Assembly: GCF_014650575.1 (NCBI RefSeq)
Contig: NZ_BMVF01000005.1
Location: forward strand, 124,001 to 188,000
Length of the DNA: 64,000 nt
Direction of reading: 5' to 3'
Source: Streptomyces naganishii JCM 4654
GTDB taxonomy: Bacteria; Actinomycetota; Actinomycetes; Streptomycetales; Streptomycetaceae
Positions 40,033-48,836 of the stretch are shown here, piece by piece (position 1 is the stretch's first letter; each line of letters starts with the position of its first letter). Under the pieces are notes generated by a model. The model did not search any database, was not told the DNA's origin, and saw only the letters and a list, made by a program, of their open reading frames with translations. A program made the position numbers and the translations under genes.

Positions 40033-42354
40033 ATGAGATGGACCCGGCGCCTGCGCCTGTGCCTGGCGGGGGCGGTCGCAGCGTCCGCGCTGTCCGCCGC
40101 CCCCGGAGCCGCACGGGCCGCCGCACCGCCCGACGCCCGGCTCACCGACCTGGTCAACCCGTTCATCGGCACCGCGAACGAGGGCAACACCTTTCCCGGC
40201 GCCGCCGTGCCCTTCGGGATGGTGCAGTTCTCGCCCGACACCGGCCACAACACCGGCTACGACTACGCCCAGAACAAGATCCGCGGCTTCTCCCTGATCC
40301 ATCTCTCCGGCGTGGGCTGCCGCATCGGCGGCGACCTGCCGGTGCTGCCGACCACGGGCGAGGTGACGCGGACCGACTACGCGAAGTACGCGGCCGGCTT
40401 CCGCCACGACACCGAGGAGGCGAGCCCGGGCTACTACCGGGTGGCCCTGGACTCAGGCATCGAGGCCGAGCTCACGGCGAGCGCCCGCACCGGTGTGCAG
40501 CGCTACACCTTCCCCGCCACCGACAAGGCCAACGTGCTGCTCAACGCGGGCCAGGCGCTGCACCGGACGGTCTCCAGCAAGGTGGAGATCCTCGACGACC
40601 ACACCGTGCGCACCGCGATCACCGGCCGCGGCTTCTGCAAGGACACCGTGCCGTACACGGTCTACACGGTCACCCGCTTCGACCGCCCCTTCACCGCCCA
40701 CGGCACCTGGGACGGCGCCACCGTCACCCCGGGCGCGCGGACCGGCCGCGGCGGCGCCTACCTGCGCTTCGACACCCGCCGAAACCGCACGGTCGAGGCG
40801 ACCACCGCGCTCTCCTACGTCGACGCCGCCGGCGCGCGGGGCAATCTGCGCGCCGAGGGCGGCCGTTCCTTCGCCGCCGTGCGCGAGGCGGCCCGCCGCG
40901 CCTGGGAAGAGCGGTTGTCCGGCATCCGTGTGCGGGGCGGCGACGCGGTCCGGCGCCGCACCTTCTACTCGGCGCTGTACCGCTCCTTCCTCGCGCCCAA
41001 CGTCGGCGACGACGCCGACGGCCGTTACACCGGCTGGGACCAGCGGATCCACCGCGCCGAGGGCTTCACGTACTACCAGAACTGGTCCCTGTGGGACACC
41101 TACCGCACCCAGGCCCAGTTCCTCGCCCTGCTCGCGCCCCGCGAGTCCCGGGACATGGCGATCTCCGTGATCCACGTCGCCGAGGAGAGCGGCTGGCTGC
41201 CCAAGTGGGGCTACGGCACCGTCGAGACGAACGTGATGACCGGCGACCCCGTCACCCCGTTCCTCACCAACGCCTTCCAGCAGGGCCTGCTCGGCGGCTA
41301 CGAGGAGCGGGCCTACCGCGCGCTCAGGCGCAACGCCGACGGCGTGCCGCCCGCCGCCTCGCCCGCCGTCGGCCGCGACGCCAACCCGGACTACCTCGCC
41401 CGCGGCTACGCCCCCTACATCGCGGGCCACGAGCCCCCCAAGTCCGGCCACTCCGACTACGCCTACGGGGCCTCCGCGACGCTGGAGTACGCCCTGTCGG
41501 ACGCCATGCTCGCCCAGATGGCCCGGGCCCTCGGGCACCGCGAGGACGCCGCCCGCTACGCGGCCCGCTCGCGCAACTACCGCAACCTGTTCGACCCCAC
41601 GACCGGCTTCTTCCGCGCCCGCGACACCTCCGGCGCCTTCGCCGGTCCGTGGAGCCCCGCGCAGAGCGTCGGCTTCCACGAGGGCACCGCCTGGCAGTAC
41701 CAGTGGCTCGTGCCGCAGGACCTGCCCGGCATGGTGCGTCTGACCGGCGGCAGGCGCCTGACCAACGAGCGCCTCGACGAGTTCTTCGCCTATTCGGAAC
41801 TCCTGAAGGACCCCGAGCGCACCGCCCGCGAGGTGTGGGTCAACGGGCCGTACGCCTACTACGACACCGACAAGTACAACCCGCAGAACGAGCCCGACCT
41901 CGTCGCCCCGTACACGTACCTGTCCACCGGGCAGCCGTGGAAGACCACCGACGTGGTGCACGCGGCGCTGACCCTGTTCACCGACGAGCCCACCGGGCTC
42001 ACCGGCAACGACGACCTGGGCACCATGTCCGCCTGGGACGTGCTGTCCTCGATCGGCCTGTTCCCGGTGCAGCCCGGCTACCGCACCTGGGGGCTGTCCA
42101 CGCCGGTCTTCGACCGCGTCGACCTGCGGCTGGACCGCCGCTACTACCCGAGCGGCGGCCTGACCGTCACCGCGCCGGGCACCTCGCGCGAGGACCGCTA
42201 CGTCCAGACGGTGCGGGCCGACGGCGTCCGCCACGAGCGGACGTACCTGAGCACCGGGGCGCTGCGCACCCTGCGGAACCTGAGCTTCACCGTGGGCCCG
42301 CGGCCGTCGGCGTGGGGCACCGCGGCCGACGCGGCGCCGCCCGTACTGAGGTGA
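40033..42354 (+). CDS. Secreted GH92 family alpha-mannosidase
   Basis: A 773-residue secreted enzyme. A signal peptide (RLRLCLAGAVAASALSAAPG, cut near ARAAA) is followed by the GH92 N-terminal beta-sandwich start LVNPFIGTANEGNTFPGAAV and HLSGVGCRIGGDLPVLPTTG. The catalytic (alpha/alpha)6 domain has HEGTAWQYQW with E550, the proposed acid, and GNDDLGTMSAW with the base aspartates near residue 660. GH92 enzymes are calcium-dependent exo-alpha-mannosidases that trim high-mannose N-glycans or yeast mannan. GGAGGT precedes the ATG. It lies about 10 kb upstream of an N-glycan utilisation cluster and would supply or consume the same glycans outside the cell (inference). Confidence 0.93.
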   Translation: MRWTRRLRLCLAGAVAASALSAAPGAARAAAPPDARLTDLVNPFIGTANEGNTFPGAAVPFGMVQFSPDTGHNTGYDYAQNKIRGFSLIHLSGVGCRIGGDLPVLPTTGEVTRTDYAKYAAGFRHDTEEASPGYYRVALDSGIEAELTASARTGVQRYTFPATDKANVLLNAGQALHRTVSSKVEILDDHTVRTAITGRGFCKDTVPYTVYTVTRFDRPFTAHGTWDGATVTPGARTGRGGAYLRFDTRRNRTVEATTALSYVDAAGARGNLRAEGGRSFAAVREAARRAWEERLSGIRVRGGDAVRRRTFYSALYRSFLAPNVGDDADGRYTGWDQRIHRAEGFTYYQNWSLWDTYRTQAQFLALLAPRESRDMAISVIHVAEESGWLPKWGYGTVETNVMTGDPVTPFLTNAFQQGLLGGYEERAYRALRRNADGVPPAASPAVGRDANPDYLARGYAPYIAGHEPPKSGHSDYAYGASATLEYALSDAMLAQMARALGHREDAARYAARSRNYRNLFDPTTGFFRARDTSGAFAGPWSPAQSVGFHEGTAWQYQWLVPQDLPGMVRLTGGRRLTNERLDEFFAYSELLKDPERTAREVWVNGPYAYYDTDKYNPQNEPDLVAPYTYLSTGQPWKTTDVVHAALTLFTDEPTGLTGNDDLGTMSAWDVLSSIGLFPVQPGYRTWGLSTPVFDRVDLRLDRRYYPSGGLTVTAPGTSREDRYVQTVRADGVRHERTYLSTGALRTLRNLSFTVGPRPSAWGTAADAAPPVLR

Positions 42355-42394
42355 CCGCCTCCGCGCAGCCGCTTTGAGCACAACAGCCCCTTGT

Positions 42395-42422
42395 GTCCCG
42401 CCTCTTTCACGGGAGGCGGGAC
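42395..42422 (+). terminator. Hairpin after the GH92 gene
   Basis: GTCCCGCCTC, an eight-base loop, GAGGCGGGAC: a perfect 10-bp stem 40 bases after the GH92 stop. No T-run follows. Confidence 0.7.
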
Positions 42423-42522
42423 GTAATCTGCTATTAACTGTGTGTAGCTTGATCGTACTTGACCGTAATCGGCCGAGGGCGGTTGACTGCAGACTCACCC
42501 ACCGTCGACGCGAGGCAAGCCA

Positions 42523-43884
42523 TTGACTCCCGACCCGCTCGCTCCCCTCGACCTGGCGTTCTGGAACATCGAGTCCGCCGACCACCCCATGCACCTCGGT
42601 GCGCTCGGGGTCTTCTCGGCCCACTCGCCCACCGCCGGCGCCCACGCCGCCGACCTGCTCGCCGCCCGTGCCGCCGCCGTGCCCGGACTGCGCATGCGCA
42701 TCCGCGACGTGTGGCGGCCGCTCGACCTGCGCCGGCCCCTCGCCCACGCGCTGCGGCACCCGCTCGGCTTCGGCGGCGCCACCAGGGAGCCCGACCCCTG
42801 CTTCGACCCGCTCAACCACGTACGGCTGCACGCCCCGGCCGCCGACTTCCACGCGGCCGCCGGGCGCCTCATGCAGCGCCCGCTGGAGCGCAACCGCCCG
42901 CCGTGGGAGGCCCATGTGCTGCCCGGCGAGGACGGCGTCTCCTTCGCCGTGCTGTTCAAGTTCCACCACGCCCTCGCCGACGGACTGCGCGCCCTGACCC
43001 TCGCCGCCGCCGTCCTCGACCCGATGGACCTGCCCGAGCCCCGCCCCCGGCCCGCCGAGCCCGACCGTGGGCTGCTGCCCGACGTGCGCAGGCTGCCCGG
43101 GCTGCTGCGCGGCGCGCTGTCCGACGTGGGCCGCGCCCTGGACATCGGCGCCTCCGTGGCCCGCTCCACCCTGGTCACCCGCCCCACCCCGGCGCTCACC
43201 GCCGAGCCCACCGGCACCCGGCGCACCGCCGGCGTGGTCGTCGACATCGACGACGTGCACCTGGTGCGCAAGGCCGTGGGCGGCACCGTCAACGACGTGC
43301 TGATCGCGGTCGTCGCCGGCGCCCTGCGCCGCTGGCTCGACGAGCGCGGCGACGGCAGCGCGGGCGTCGCACCCCGCGCGCTGATCCCGGTCTCCCGGCG
43401 CCGTCCGCGCACCGCCCACCCCCAGGGCAACCGCCTCTCCGGCTACCTGATGGAGCTGCCCGTCGGCGTCCCCGACCCGCTGCGCCGCCTCGACGCCGTA
43501 CGCACCGCCATGGACCGCAACAAGGACGCCGGACCCAACCGGGGCGCGGGCGCCGTCGCCCTGCTCGCCGACCACGTGCCCCCCCTCGGGCACCGGCTCG
43601 GCGGACCGCTGGTCGGCCAGGCCGCCCGGCTGTGGTTCGACATCCTGGTCACCAGCGTGCCCCTGCCCGGCATCGGCCTGAAGCTCGGCGGCCACCCGCT
43701 CACGGCCGTCTACCCGTTCGCGCCCCTGGCCCGCGGCCAGTCCCTCGCTGTCGCCGTCTCCACCTACCGCGGCCAGGTCCACTACGGGCTCGTCGCCGAC
43801 GCCAAGGCCGTCCCCGACCTCGGCCGGCTCGCCCGTGCCGTCACCGAGGAGGTGGAGACCCTGATCACGGTCTGCGGACCCTGA
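42523..43884 (+). CDS. WS/DGAT wax ester synthase/diacylglycerol acyltransferase
   Basis: A 453-residue acyltransferase that joins acyl-CoA to diacylglycerol or long alcohols for storage lipid at the membrane. The catalytic HHxxxDG motif is HHALADG at residues 148-154. It starts like the family (LDLAFWNIESADHPMHLGAL), and the C-terminal half has GGTVNDVLIAVVAGALRRWL, NRLSGYLMELPVG and the late SVPLPGIGLKLGG segment. Streptomyces accumulate triacylglycerol through such enzymes. The start appears to be TTG at 42523 with a weak GAGG; no better in-frame ATG or GTG lies nearby. Confidence 0.92.
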   Translation: MTPDPLAPLDLAFWNIESADHPMHLGALGVFSAHSPTAGAHAADLLAARAAAVPGLRMRIRDVWRPLDLRRPLAHALRHPLGFGGATREPDPCFDPLNHVRLHAPAADFHAAAGRLMQRPLERNRPPWEAHVLPGEDGVSFAVLFKFHHALADGLRALTLAAAVLDPMDLPEPRPRPAEPDRGLLPDVRRLPGLLRGALSDVGRALDIGASVARSTLVTRPTPALTAEPTGTRRTAGVVVDIDDVHLVRKAVGGTVNDVLIAVVAGALRRWLDERGDGSAGVAPRALIPVSRRRPRTAHPQGNRLSGYLMELPVGVPDPLRRLDAVRTAMDRNKDAGPNRGAGAVALLADHVPPLGHRLGGPLVGQAARLWFDILVTSVPLPGIGLKLGGHPLTAVYPFAPLARGQSLAVAVSTYRGQVHYGLVADAKAVPDLGRLARAVTEEVETLITVCGP

Positions 43885-44033
43885 CCGCCGCCACGTCTCG
43901 CGCGGCCGCGGGTGCGCCGAGCGTCCTTGATCATCGCGGTTTGGCGGCGCGCCCGCGCGCTGACGTAAAATTCCGCGTTCGAAAGCGGCGCCACTGGGCG
44001 CGCCGCGCGGGTGACCAGGGAAACGGCAGCGCG

Positions 44034-45533
44034 ATGACGGTGACAGACGGCGGCTCCACGGCGATGGACGCGGTGGTGCCCGGGCCGGGCGGTGAGATGG
44101 TGTACGGGCCGGGCATCGACCCCGAGCGCCTCGCCGTGTGCCTCAGCGTGCTGGAGGAGCTCGACGGCATCGAGGTCGACCACCCCGACGCCGTCGCGGT
44201 GCGCCGGGCCACCTCGCACATCTACCGCATGGTCAAGCAGCGCCGCCGCCAGGAGCGCCGGGCCGCCAAGACCGCCCACGACCGCGCGGTCACCGAGGCC
44301 ACCGCGACCGGCTCCGCGAGCCGCATCGACGACGAGACCGAGGGCGTCCTGCCCTCCTCCACGACCACCGAGGGCCAGATCGCGGGCATACTCCAGCGAC
44401 CGCGCTCCTGCTACACCTGCAAGCAGCGCTACGTCGAGGTCGACTACTTCTACCACCAGCTCTGCCCGGGCTGCGCCGCCGAGAACCGCGCCCGCCGCGA
44501 CGCCCGCGCCGACCTCACCGGCAAGCGCGCCCTGCTCACCGGCGGCCGCGCCAAGATCGGCATGTACATCGCGCTCCGGCTGCTGCGCGACGGCGCCCAC
44601 ACCACCGTCACCACGCGGTTCCCGGGCGACGCGATCCGGCGCTTCAAGGCCCAGCCCGACAGCGACCAGTGGATCCACCGACTGAAGATCGTCGGCATCG
44701 ACCTGCGCGACCCCGCCCAGGTCGTCGCCCTCGCCGACTCGGTGGCCGCCGAGGGCCCGCTGGACATCCTGATCAACAACGCGGCCCAGACCGTACGGCG
44801 TTCCCCGCAGGCCTACAGCGAGCTGGTCGCCGCCGAGTCGGCCCCGCTGCCCGCCGGTGAGCTGCCCGCCGCCGAGATCATCGGCACCTTCGGCTCCGGC
44901 GCGGTCGCCGAGCTGCCGGTCGCGGGCGGCGGCGCGCTCACCGCCCAGGACGTCACCGACCTCGCCCTCGTCTCCGGCTCCGCCTCCCTGGAGCGCATCG
45001 CGGCCGGCACGGCCATCGACGCGGGCGGCCTCGTGCCCGACCTGCACCACACCAACAGCTGGATCCAGACCGTGGAGGAGGTCACGCCCGTGGAGCTGCT
45101 CGAAGTGCAGCTGTGCAACTCCACGGCCCCCTTCATCCTGATCAGCCGGCTGCGCCCGGCGATGGCGGCGTCCTCGGCCCGCCGGACGTACATCGTGAAC
45201 GTCTCCGCCATGGAGGGCGTCTTCGACCGCGGCTACAAGGGCGCCGGCCACCCGCACACCAACATGGCCAAGGCCGCCCTCAACATGCTGACCCGCACCA
45301 GCGCCCAGGAGATGTTCGACAAGGACCGCATCCTGATGACGGCCGTCGACACCGGCTGGATCACCGACGAGCGCCCGCACCCCGACAAGGTCCGCCTCGC
45401 CGAGGCCGGCTTCCACGCCCCGCTCGACCTGGTCGACGGCGCGGCCCGGGTATACGATCCGATTGTGCGCGGTGAGCAGGGCGAAGACCTCTACGGCGTC
45501 TTCCTCAAGGACTACGCGCCCGGGAAGTGGTGA
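44034..45533 (+). CDS. SDR family oxidoreductase with N-terminal zinc ribbon
   Basis: A 499-residue protein. Residues 1-115 are helical and charged. Residues about 123-150 form a four-cysteine ribbon (CYTCKQRYVEVDYFYHQLCP, ending in GC), and the Rossmann domain begins at about 160 with GKRALLTGGRAKIGMYIALR. NNAAQ and IVNVSAMEG are canonical SDR strands, but the expected Tyr-x3-Lys reads PHTNMAK: lysine is kept and the tyrosine position is threonine. An insert of about 75 residues separates NNAAQ from the active-site strands. Either catalysis differs or it is a non-enzymatic NAD(P) sensor. It is followed by a 78-aa membrane protein. Confidence 0.88.
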   Translation: MTVTDGGSTAMDAVVPGPGGEMVYGPGIDPERLAVCLSVLEELDGIEVDHPDAVAVRRATSHIYRMVKQRRRQERRAAKTAHDRAVTEATATGSASRIDDETEGVLPSSTTTEGQIAGILQRPRSCYTCKQRYVEVDYFYHQLCPGCAAENRARRDARADLTGKRALLTGGRAKIGMYIALRLLRDGAHTTVTTRFPGDAIRRFKAQPDSDQWIHRLKIVGIDLRDPAQVVALADSVAAEGPLDILINNAAQTVRRSPQAYSELVAAESAPLPAGELPAAEIIGTFGSGAVAELPVAGGGALTAQDVTDLALVSGSASLERIAAGTAIDAGGLVPDLHHTNSWIQTVEEVTPVELLEVQLCNSTAPFILISRLRPAMAASSARRTYIVNVSAMEGVFDRGYKGAGHPHTNMAKAALNMLTRTSAQEMFDKDRILMTAVDTGWITDERPHPDKVRLAEAGFHAPLDLVDGAARVYDPIVRGEQGEDLYGVFLKDYAPGKW

Positions 45534-45623
45534 GGGCCGGATCCCCCACTCGCGGCTGAGGCCGTGCGGCCGAGGCCGCCGCCGGCCGGCGCCCCGCGGA
45601 GAAAGCGCGCACCGGGAGCCGTC

Positions 45624-45860
45624 ATGCCACGATCAGACTTCATCGATCCACGCAGCTCCGACGATCCGCGCAACGTCTACCGCACCGACGAGGAGTTCTA
45701 CGCCGGCGACCGCCCCGAGCAGACGGACCTGCCCGAGGACCGGCCGCGCGGCAGCGAGCCCGGCACCTTCTCGCTGCGGCACAGCGGTACGTGGGGCACG
45801 GTGGCCTTCGTCGCCTGCATCGTCCTGCTGATCATCGTGGGGATCGCGCTGTTCCCCTGA
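45624..45860 (+). CDS. Small membrane protein, 78 aa
   Basis: The soluble N-terminal 50 residues are acidic (FIDPRSSDDPRNVYRTDEEF, AGDRPEQTDLPEDRPRGSEP); the C terminus is one hydrophobic helix (GTVAFVACIVLLIIVGIALF). It is a tail-anchored type with the charged part in the cytoplasm or, less likely, outside. GGGAG precedes the ATG at 45624. No family is recognised. A perfect inverted repeat lies 48 bases after its stop. Confidence 0.78.
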   Translation: MPRSDFIDPRSSDDPRNVYRTDEEFYAGDRPEQTDLPEDRPRGSEPGTFSLRHSGTWGTVAFVACIVLLIIVGIALFP

Positions 45861-46218
45861 GCCGTCGAGCCGCCACGGTTTCCCTGCGCTGTCCGAGTGG
45901 TGAACGAGTGTTGAATCGGGTCATATGCGACCGATTCAACACGCCTGACTCCAGATAGTTACCAGCTCTTTGCAGCCCCATCGAGCGGGGGGCCGCTCAT
46001 TTGGTTAACCTGGGAGTCGACGGACAGCACCAAGGGGTTCCATCCACACCCATGGTCCGTCCCGGGGCGAGCGGGTGCACCACGACCCGCCCGTACCTCA
46101 GTTGCCGGCGCCACCGCGTCCGACCCTGCGATGACAAAGACCCCGACGAGGCGTCAGGTGCCGGAACGCAGACCGGCCGAGGGCGCCCCGAGGGTGACCG
46201 ACACATAAGGAGTGCGCG
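45861..46218. other. 358-bp intergenic region with inverted repeat
   Basis: AT content is higher than the surroundings between 45895 and 46010. It holds the 12-bp inverted repeat described separately and a GGTTAACC palindrome near 46008. No gene is supported before the small gene at 46219, whose promoter should lie here. Confidence 0.45.
45908..45942. terminator. Perfect 12-bp inverted repeat: terminator or operator
   Basis: GTGTTGAATCGG, an 11-base spacer, CCGATTCAACAC. It is a strong hairpin downstream of the 78-aa membrane-protein gene, but its AT-rich arms and location before the next promoter also fit a regulator dyad. No T-run follows. Confidence 0.6.
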
Positions 46219-46392
46219 GTGACACCGGAGAAGACGAATCGCGATCAGCGCCCCAAGGAACGCTCGGAGCGCGCGGGCCGGCGGCCCGGAGACCTCGGAA
46301 GCCTCGACGTGTGGGCCCGTTCGGCCCCGATCCGCCTCGCGGGCTACGAGGAGGACCTCGCCGAGCCGCACATCCTGCCCAGCGTGGACTGA
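46219..46392 (+). CDS. Small conserved-looking protein, 57 aa
   Basis: The frame begins with GTG at 46219, six bases after an AAGGAG site. The first half is very basic and charged (TNRDQRPKERSERAGRRPGD); the second is a defined segment (LGSLDVWARSAPIRLAGYEE, DLAEPHILPSVD) ending in an acidic C terminus. The sharp change from a charged leader to an ordered tail, the ideal Shine-Dalgarno and the absence of Arg/Pro noise make it a credible gene. I do not recognise the family; a peptide precursor or small regulator are possibilities only. Confidence 0.65.
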   Translation: MTPEKTNRDQRPKERSERAGRRPGDLGSLDVWARSAPIRLAGYEEDLAEPHILPSVD

Positions 46393-46444
46393 CCGGCAGG
46401 AAACCTCGCGATCGCCGACGCATGGGCGTGCGAGAATCACGCCC

Positions 46445-46927
46445 ATGCCGATCAGAGAAGCCGCGGCCGGGGACTGGCCGCGGATCTGGCCCTTCTGGCA
46501 CCGCATCGTCGCCGCCGCCGACACCTACACCTGGGACCCGGACACCTCCGAGGAGGACGCCCGCTCCCTGTGGATGGGCCCCGCCAAACGCGTGTACGTG
46601 GCCGAGGACGACACCGGCCGCGTCATCGGCTCCGCCTACGTCACCCCCAACTACGGCGGCCCCGCGGCGAGGATCGCCAACGCGGGCTTCATGGTCGACC
46701 CCGACCACGGCGGCCGCGGCACGGGGCGCGCCCTGGCCGAGCACGTCCTCGCCGCCGCGGCCGCGCAGGGCTACCGCGGCATGGTCTTCAACGCCGTCGT
46801 CGAGACCAACCCGGCCGTCCGGCTGTGGACCTCCCTCGGCTTCCGCGTCCTCGGCACCGTGCCGGAGGCCTTCGAACACCCCCGGCACGGACTCGTGGGA
46901 CTGCACATCATGTACAAGGCGCTGTAG
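46445..46927 (+). CDS. GNAT family N-acetyltransferase
   Basis: A 160-residue GNAT. It starts PIREAAAGDWPRIWPFWHRI, has a central VYVAEDDTGRVIGSAYVTPN strand pair, and the acetyl-CoA loop MVDPDHGGRGTGRALAEHVL, where the GGRGTG turn binds pyrophosphate. AVVETNPAVRLWTSLGFRVL and the final GLHIMYKAL strand complete the fold. It resembles the phosphinothricin/amino-acid acetyltransferase-like branch; the acceptor is unknown. It lies 52 bases after the 57-aa gene. Confidence 0.9.
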   Translation: MPIREAAAGDWPRIWPFWHRIVAAADTYTWDPDTSEEDARSLWMGPAKRVYVAEDDTGRVIGSAYVTPNYGGPAARIANAGFMVDPDHGGRGTGRALAEHVLAAAAAQGYRGMVFNAVVETNPAVRLWTSLGFRVLGTVPEAFEHPRHGLVGLHIMYKAL

Positions 46928-46980
46928 CCGGCCGTCAGTTCTCTCCGACGCCGGCCCTCAGCCCGCCGCGGTGCCGGCTT

Positions 46981-48366
46981 TCAGCTCGCCGCTGCGCCGG
47001 CCGTCCGCCGCCACGGGCTCAGCCGCTCGATCTGCTCGGCCAGGTCCAGCAGCGCCGCCTCCGACCCCGGACGGCCCACCAACTGCACCGCGCACGGCGC
47101 TCCGGAGGGCAGCGTGCCGAACGGGACCGACATCGCGGGCCAGCCGGTCAGGTTCCACGGCGGCGTCATCGGCGAGTAGGTGGTGTTGGCCAGCACGTTG
47201 CGCAGCCAGCCGCGCTCGTGCCAGGGCCCGGCCTTGGGGGAGCGTCGGGCCAGCGCCGGGGTGAGCAGCACGTCGTACTCGGCGAAGAACGGCTCCATCC
47301 GGCGGCGCAGCCGCTCCCGCTCGGAACCCGTGCGCACCCCGTTCACGAACCGCCGCCCGACCGCCGCGTGCACACGGGTCCGCCGGGCCAGCCGCCGCGG
47401 GTCCAGCGAGGCCGCGTCCACCGCCGTGCCGGCCGTCCAGTGCCGCAGCGCCGTGACGCCCAGCGACACCGGGTACGGCGGGTCGGCGCGCCGCACCTGG
47501 TGACCGGCCCCGGCCAGCAGCCGCGCCGCCTCCCGTACGGCGGTGACGTACGGCTTGCTCACGGCGGTCCCGGCGAGCGGGCTGCGCGCGGAGACGGCGA
47601 TGGTGCGGGTGACGTCCCGCGCGCCGCCGGTGCCTGCGTCATCGGAGCCGCCGTCGGTGACGGTGCCGTTGCCGTTGTCCGCCAGGACCGCGAGCATGAG
47701 GCGGGCGTCCGCCACGGTCGTGGCCAGGGGTCCGTTCTCCGACATGCCGAACCAGTCCCCGTCGCCGATCCCGGCGGGCACCACCCCGTGGCCGGGCTTG
47801 ATGGTGACCAGTCCGCAGTTGGCGGCGGGGATGCGCAGCGAGCCCATGCCGTCGTTGCCCAGCGCGATCGGCACCATCCCGGCGGCGACCGCCGCCGCGC
47901 TGCCGCCCGAGGAGCCGCCCGCCGTGCGGCTCGTGTCCCACGGATTGCGGGCGGTGCCGTGCACACCCTCGGTGGTGCCGAAGACGCACAGCTCGGGCAC
48001 GTTCGTCAGCCCGACCACGACCGCGCCCGCCGCGCGCAGCCGGGCCACGGTGACGTGGTCCTCGGCGGCCGGCGTGTCCGGGGTCGCGGCCGAGCCGACC
48101 CGGCTGGACTCCCCGCGCACCGCCAGGTTGTCCTTCACGGCCACCGGCACGCCCGCGAGCGGCAGCTCGGCGAGATCGGCCCGGGCCGCCACCTCGTCGG
48201 CCTCGGCCAGGGCCGCCTCGGCGCGGACGGTGCGGAAGGCGCCGATACGGCCGTCGAGCCGCTCGATGAGGGCGAGGTGCTCGGCCACCACCTCGCGGGG
48301 CGTGGCCCGCTTCTCACGGACGGCGGCGGCGATGTCGGCGGCGCTGAGGCCGGCCCAGCTGGTCAC
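46981..48366 (-). CDS. Amidase signature family protein
   Basis: A 461-residue amidase. The Ser-cisSer-Lys triad is evident: Lys in GVPVAVKDNLAV, and serines in the signature TSRTAGGSSGGSAAAVAAGM, ALGNDGMGSLRIPAANCGLV. The N terminus (SWAGLSAADIAAAVREKRAT) is typical of the family. It hydrolyses carboxamides in the cytoplasm; unlike GatA it has no GatB/GatC neighbours, so it is not the tRNA amidotransferase. GTG at 48366 has GAGGAG upstream; an ATG at 48438 would add 24 unlikely residues. Confidence 0.88.
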   Translation of the reverse strand: MTSWAGLSAADIAAAVREKRATPREVVAEHLALIERLDGRIGAFRTVRAEAALAEADEVAARADLAELPLAGVPVAVKDNLAVRGESSRVGSAATPDTPAAEDHVTVARLRAAGAVVVGLTNVPELCVFGTTEGVHGTARNPWDTSRTAGGSSGGSAAAVAAGMVPIALGNDGMGSLRIPAANCGLVTIKPGHGVVPAGIGDGDWFGMSENGPLATTVADARLMLAVLADNGNGTVTDGGSDDAGTGGARDVTRTIAVSARSPLAGTAVSKPYVTAVREAARLLAGAGHQVRRADPPYPVSLGVTALRHWTAGTAVDAASLDPRRLARRTRVHAAVGRRFVNGVRTGSERERLRRRMEPFFAEYDVLLTPALARRSPKAGPWHERGWLRNVLANTTYSPMTPPWNLTGWPAMSVPFGTLPSGAPCAVQLVGRPGSEAALLDLAEQIERLSPWRRTAGAAAS

Positions 48367-48570
48367 GGGCGCTCCTCGGAAGGGGACGGACGGGTTCGTA
48401 CTGGGGAGTACGTCGGGTAGGGAGAACTGTGCCCGCACTCGGCCGCCGCGTCGAGGGGTTGCCGGTCCGGGGTACCCGGAACGTACCCGCGCCCCCCGGT
48501 GGATGGGCGCTTTTCACGGACGGGTCTAATGTCGGAACGACAGGACGAGAACGAGGGGAGGCAGTCGGCG

Positions 48571-48822
48571 ATGGCGCAGGACGAGGCCGTGATCGGCTGC
48601 ACGGGGGAGCTTCTCATCGGCACGCGAGGATCGGCCGGACCCGGCGAGATCCTGGTGCGGGTCAGGGGCGGTTCCGAGACCTTCCTCGCCTGGTCTCAAG
48701 AACCGCTGCCGATCGGTGCGACGGTGCTCGTGGTCGAATCGCGCGGATGCCGAGAGGTCGACGTCATCGCGTGGGGCGACCCCCTGGACGTGTTGCGCGG
48801 CGATGCGGCAGACGCCGGCTAA
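48571..48822 (+). CDS. Small NfeD-like OB-fold protein, 83 aa
   Basis: The sequence IGCTGELLIGTRGSAGPGEI, LVRVRGGSETFLAWSQEPLP and IGATVLVVESRGCREVDVIA has the glycine spacing and strand order of the soluble NfeD C-terminal beta-barrel. It has no membrane segment of its own. GAGGGGAGG lies before the ATG. It is 14 bases upstream of a flotillin-like gene, matching the common NfeD-flotillin pairing in bacteria (for example yuaF-floT). A second in-frame ATG upstream near 48529 is less well placed. The family call is by pattern and neighbour. Confidence 0.7.
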   Translation: MAQDEAVIGCTGELLIGTRGSAGPGEILVRVRGGSETFLAWSQEPLPIGATVLVVESRGCREVDVIAWGDPLDVLRGDAADAG

Positions 48823-48836
48823 GGAGAAGAAGAAGC

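Noticed and set aside
40038..42377. Long overlapping frames inside GH92 and other large genes
   Set aside because: Arg/Pro-rich shadows of the true reading frame, expected in high-GC DNA.
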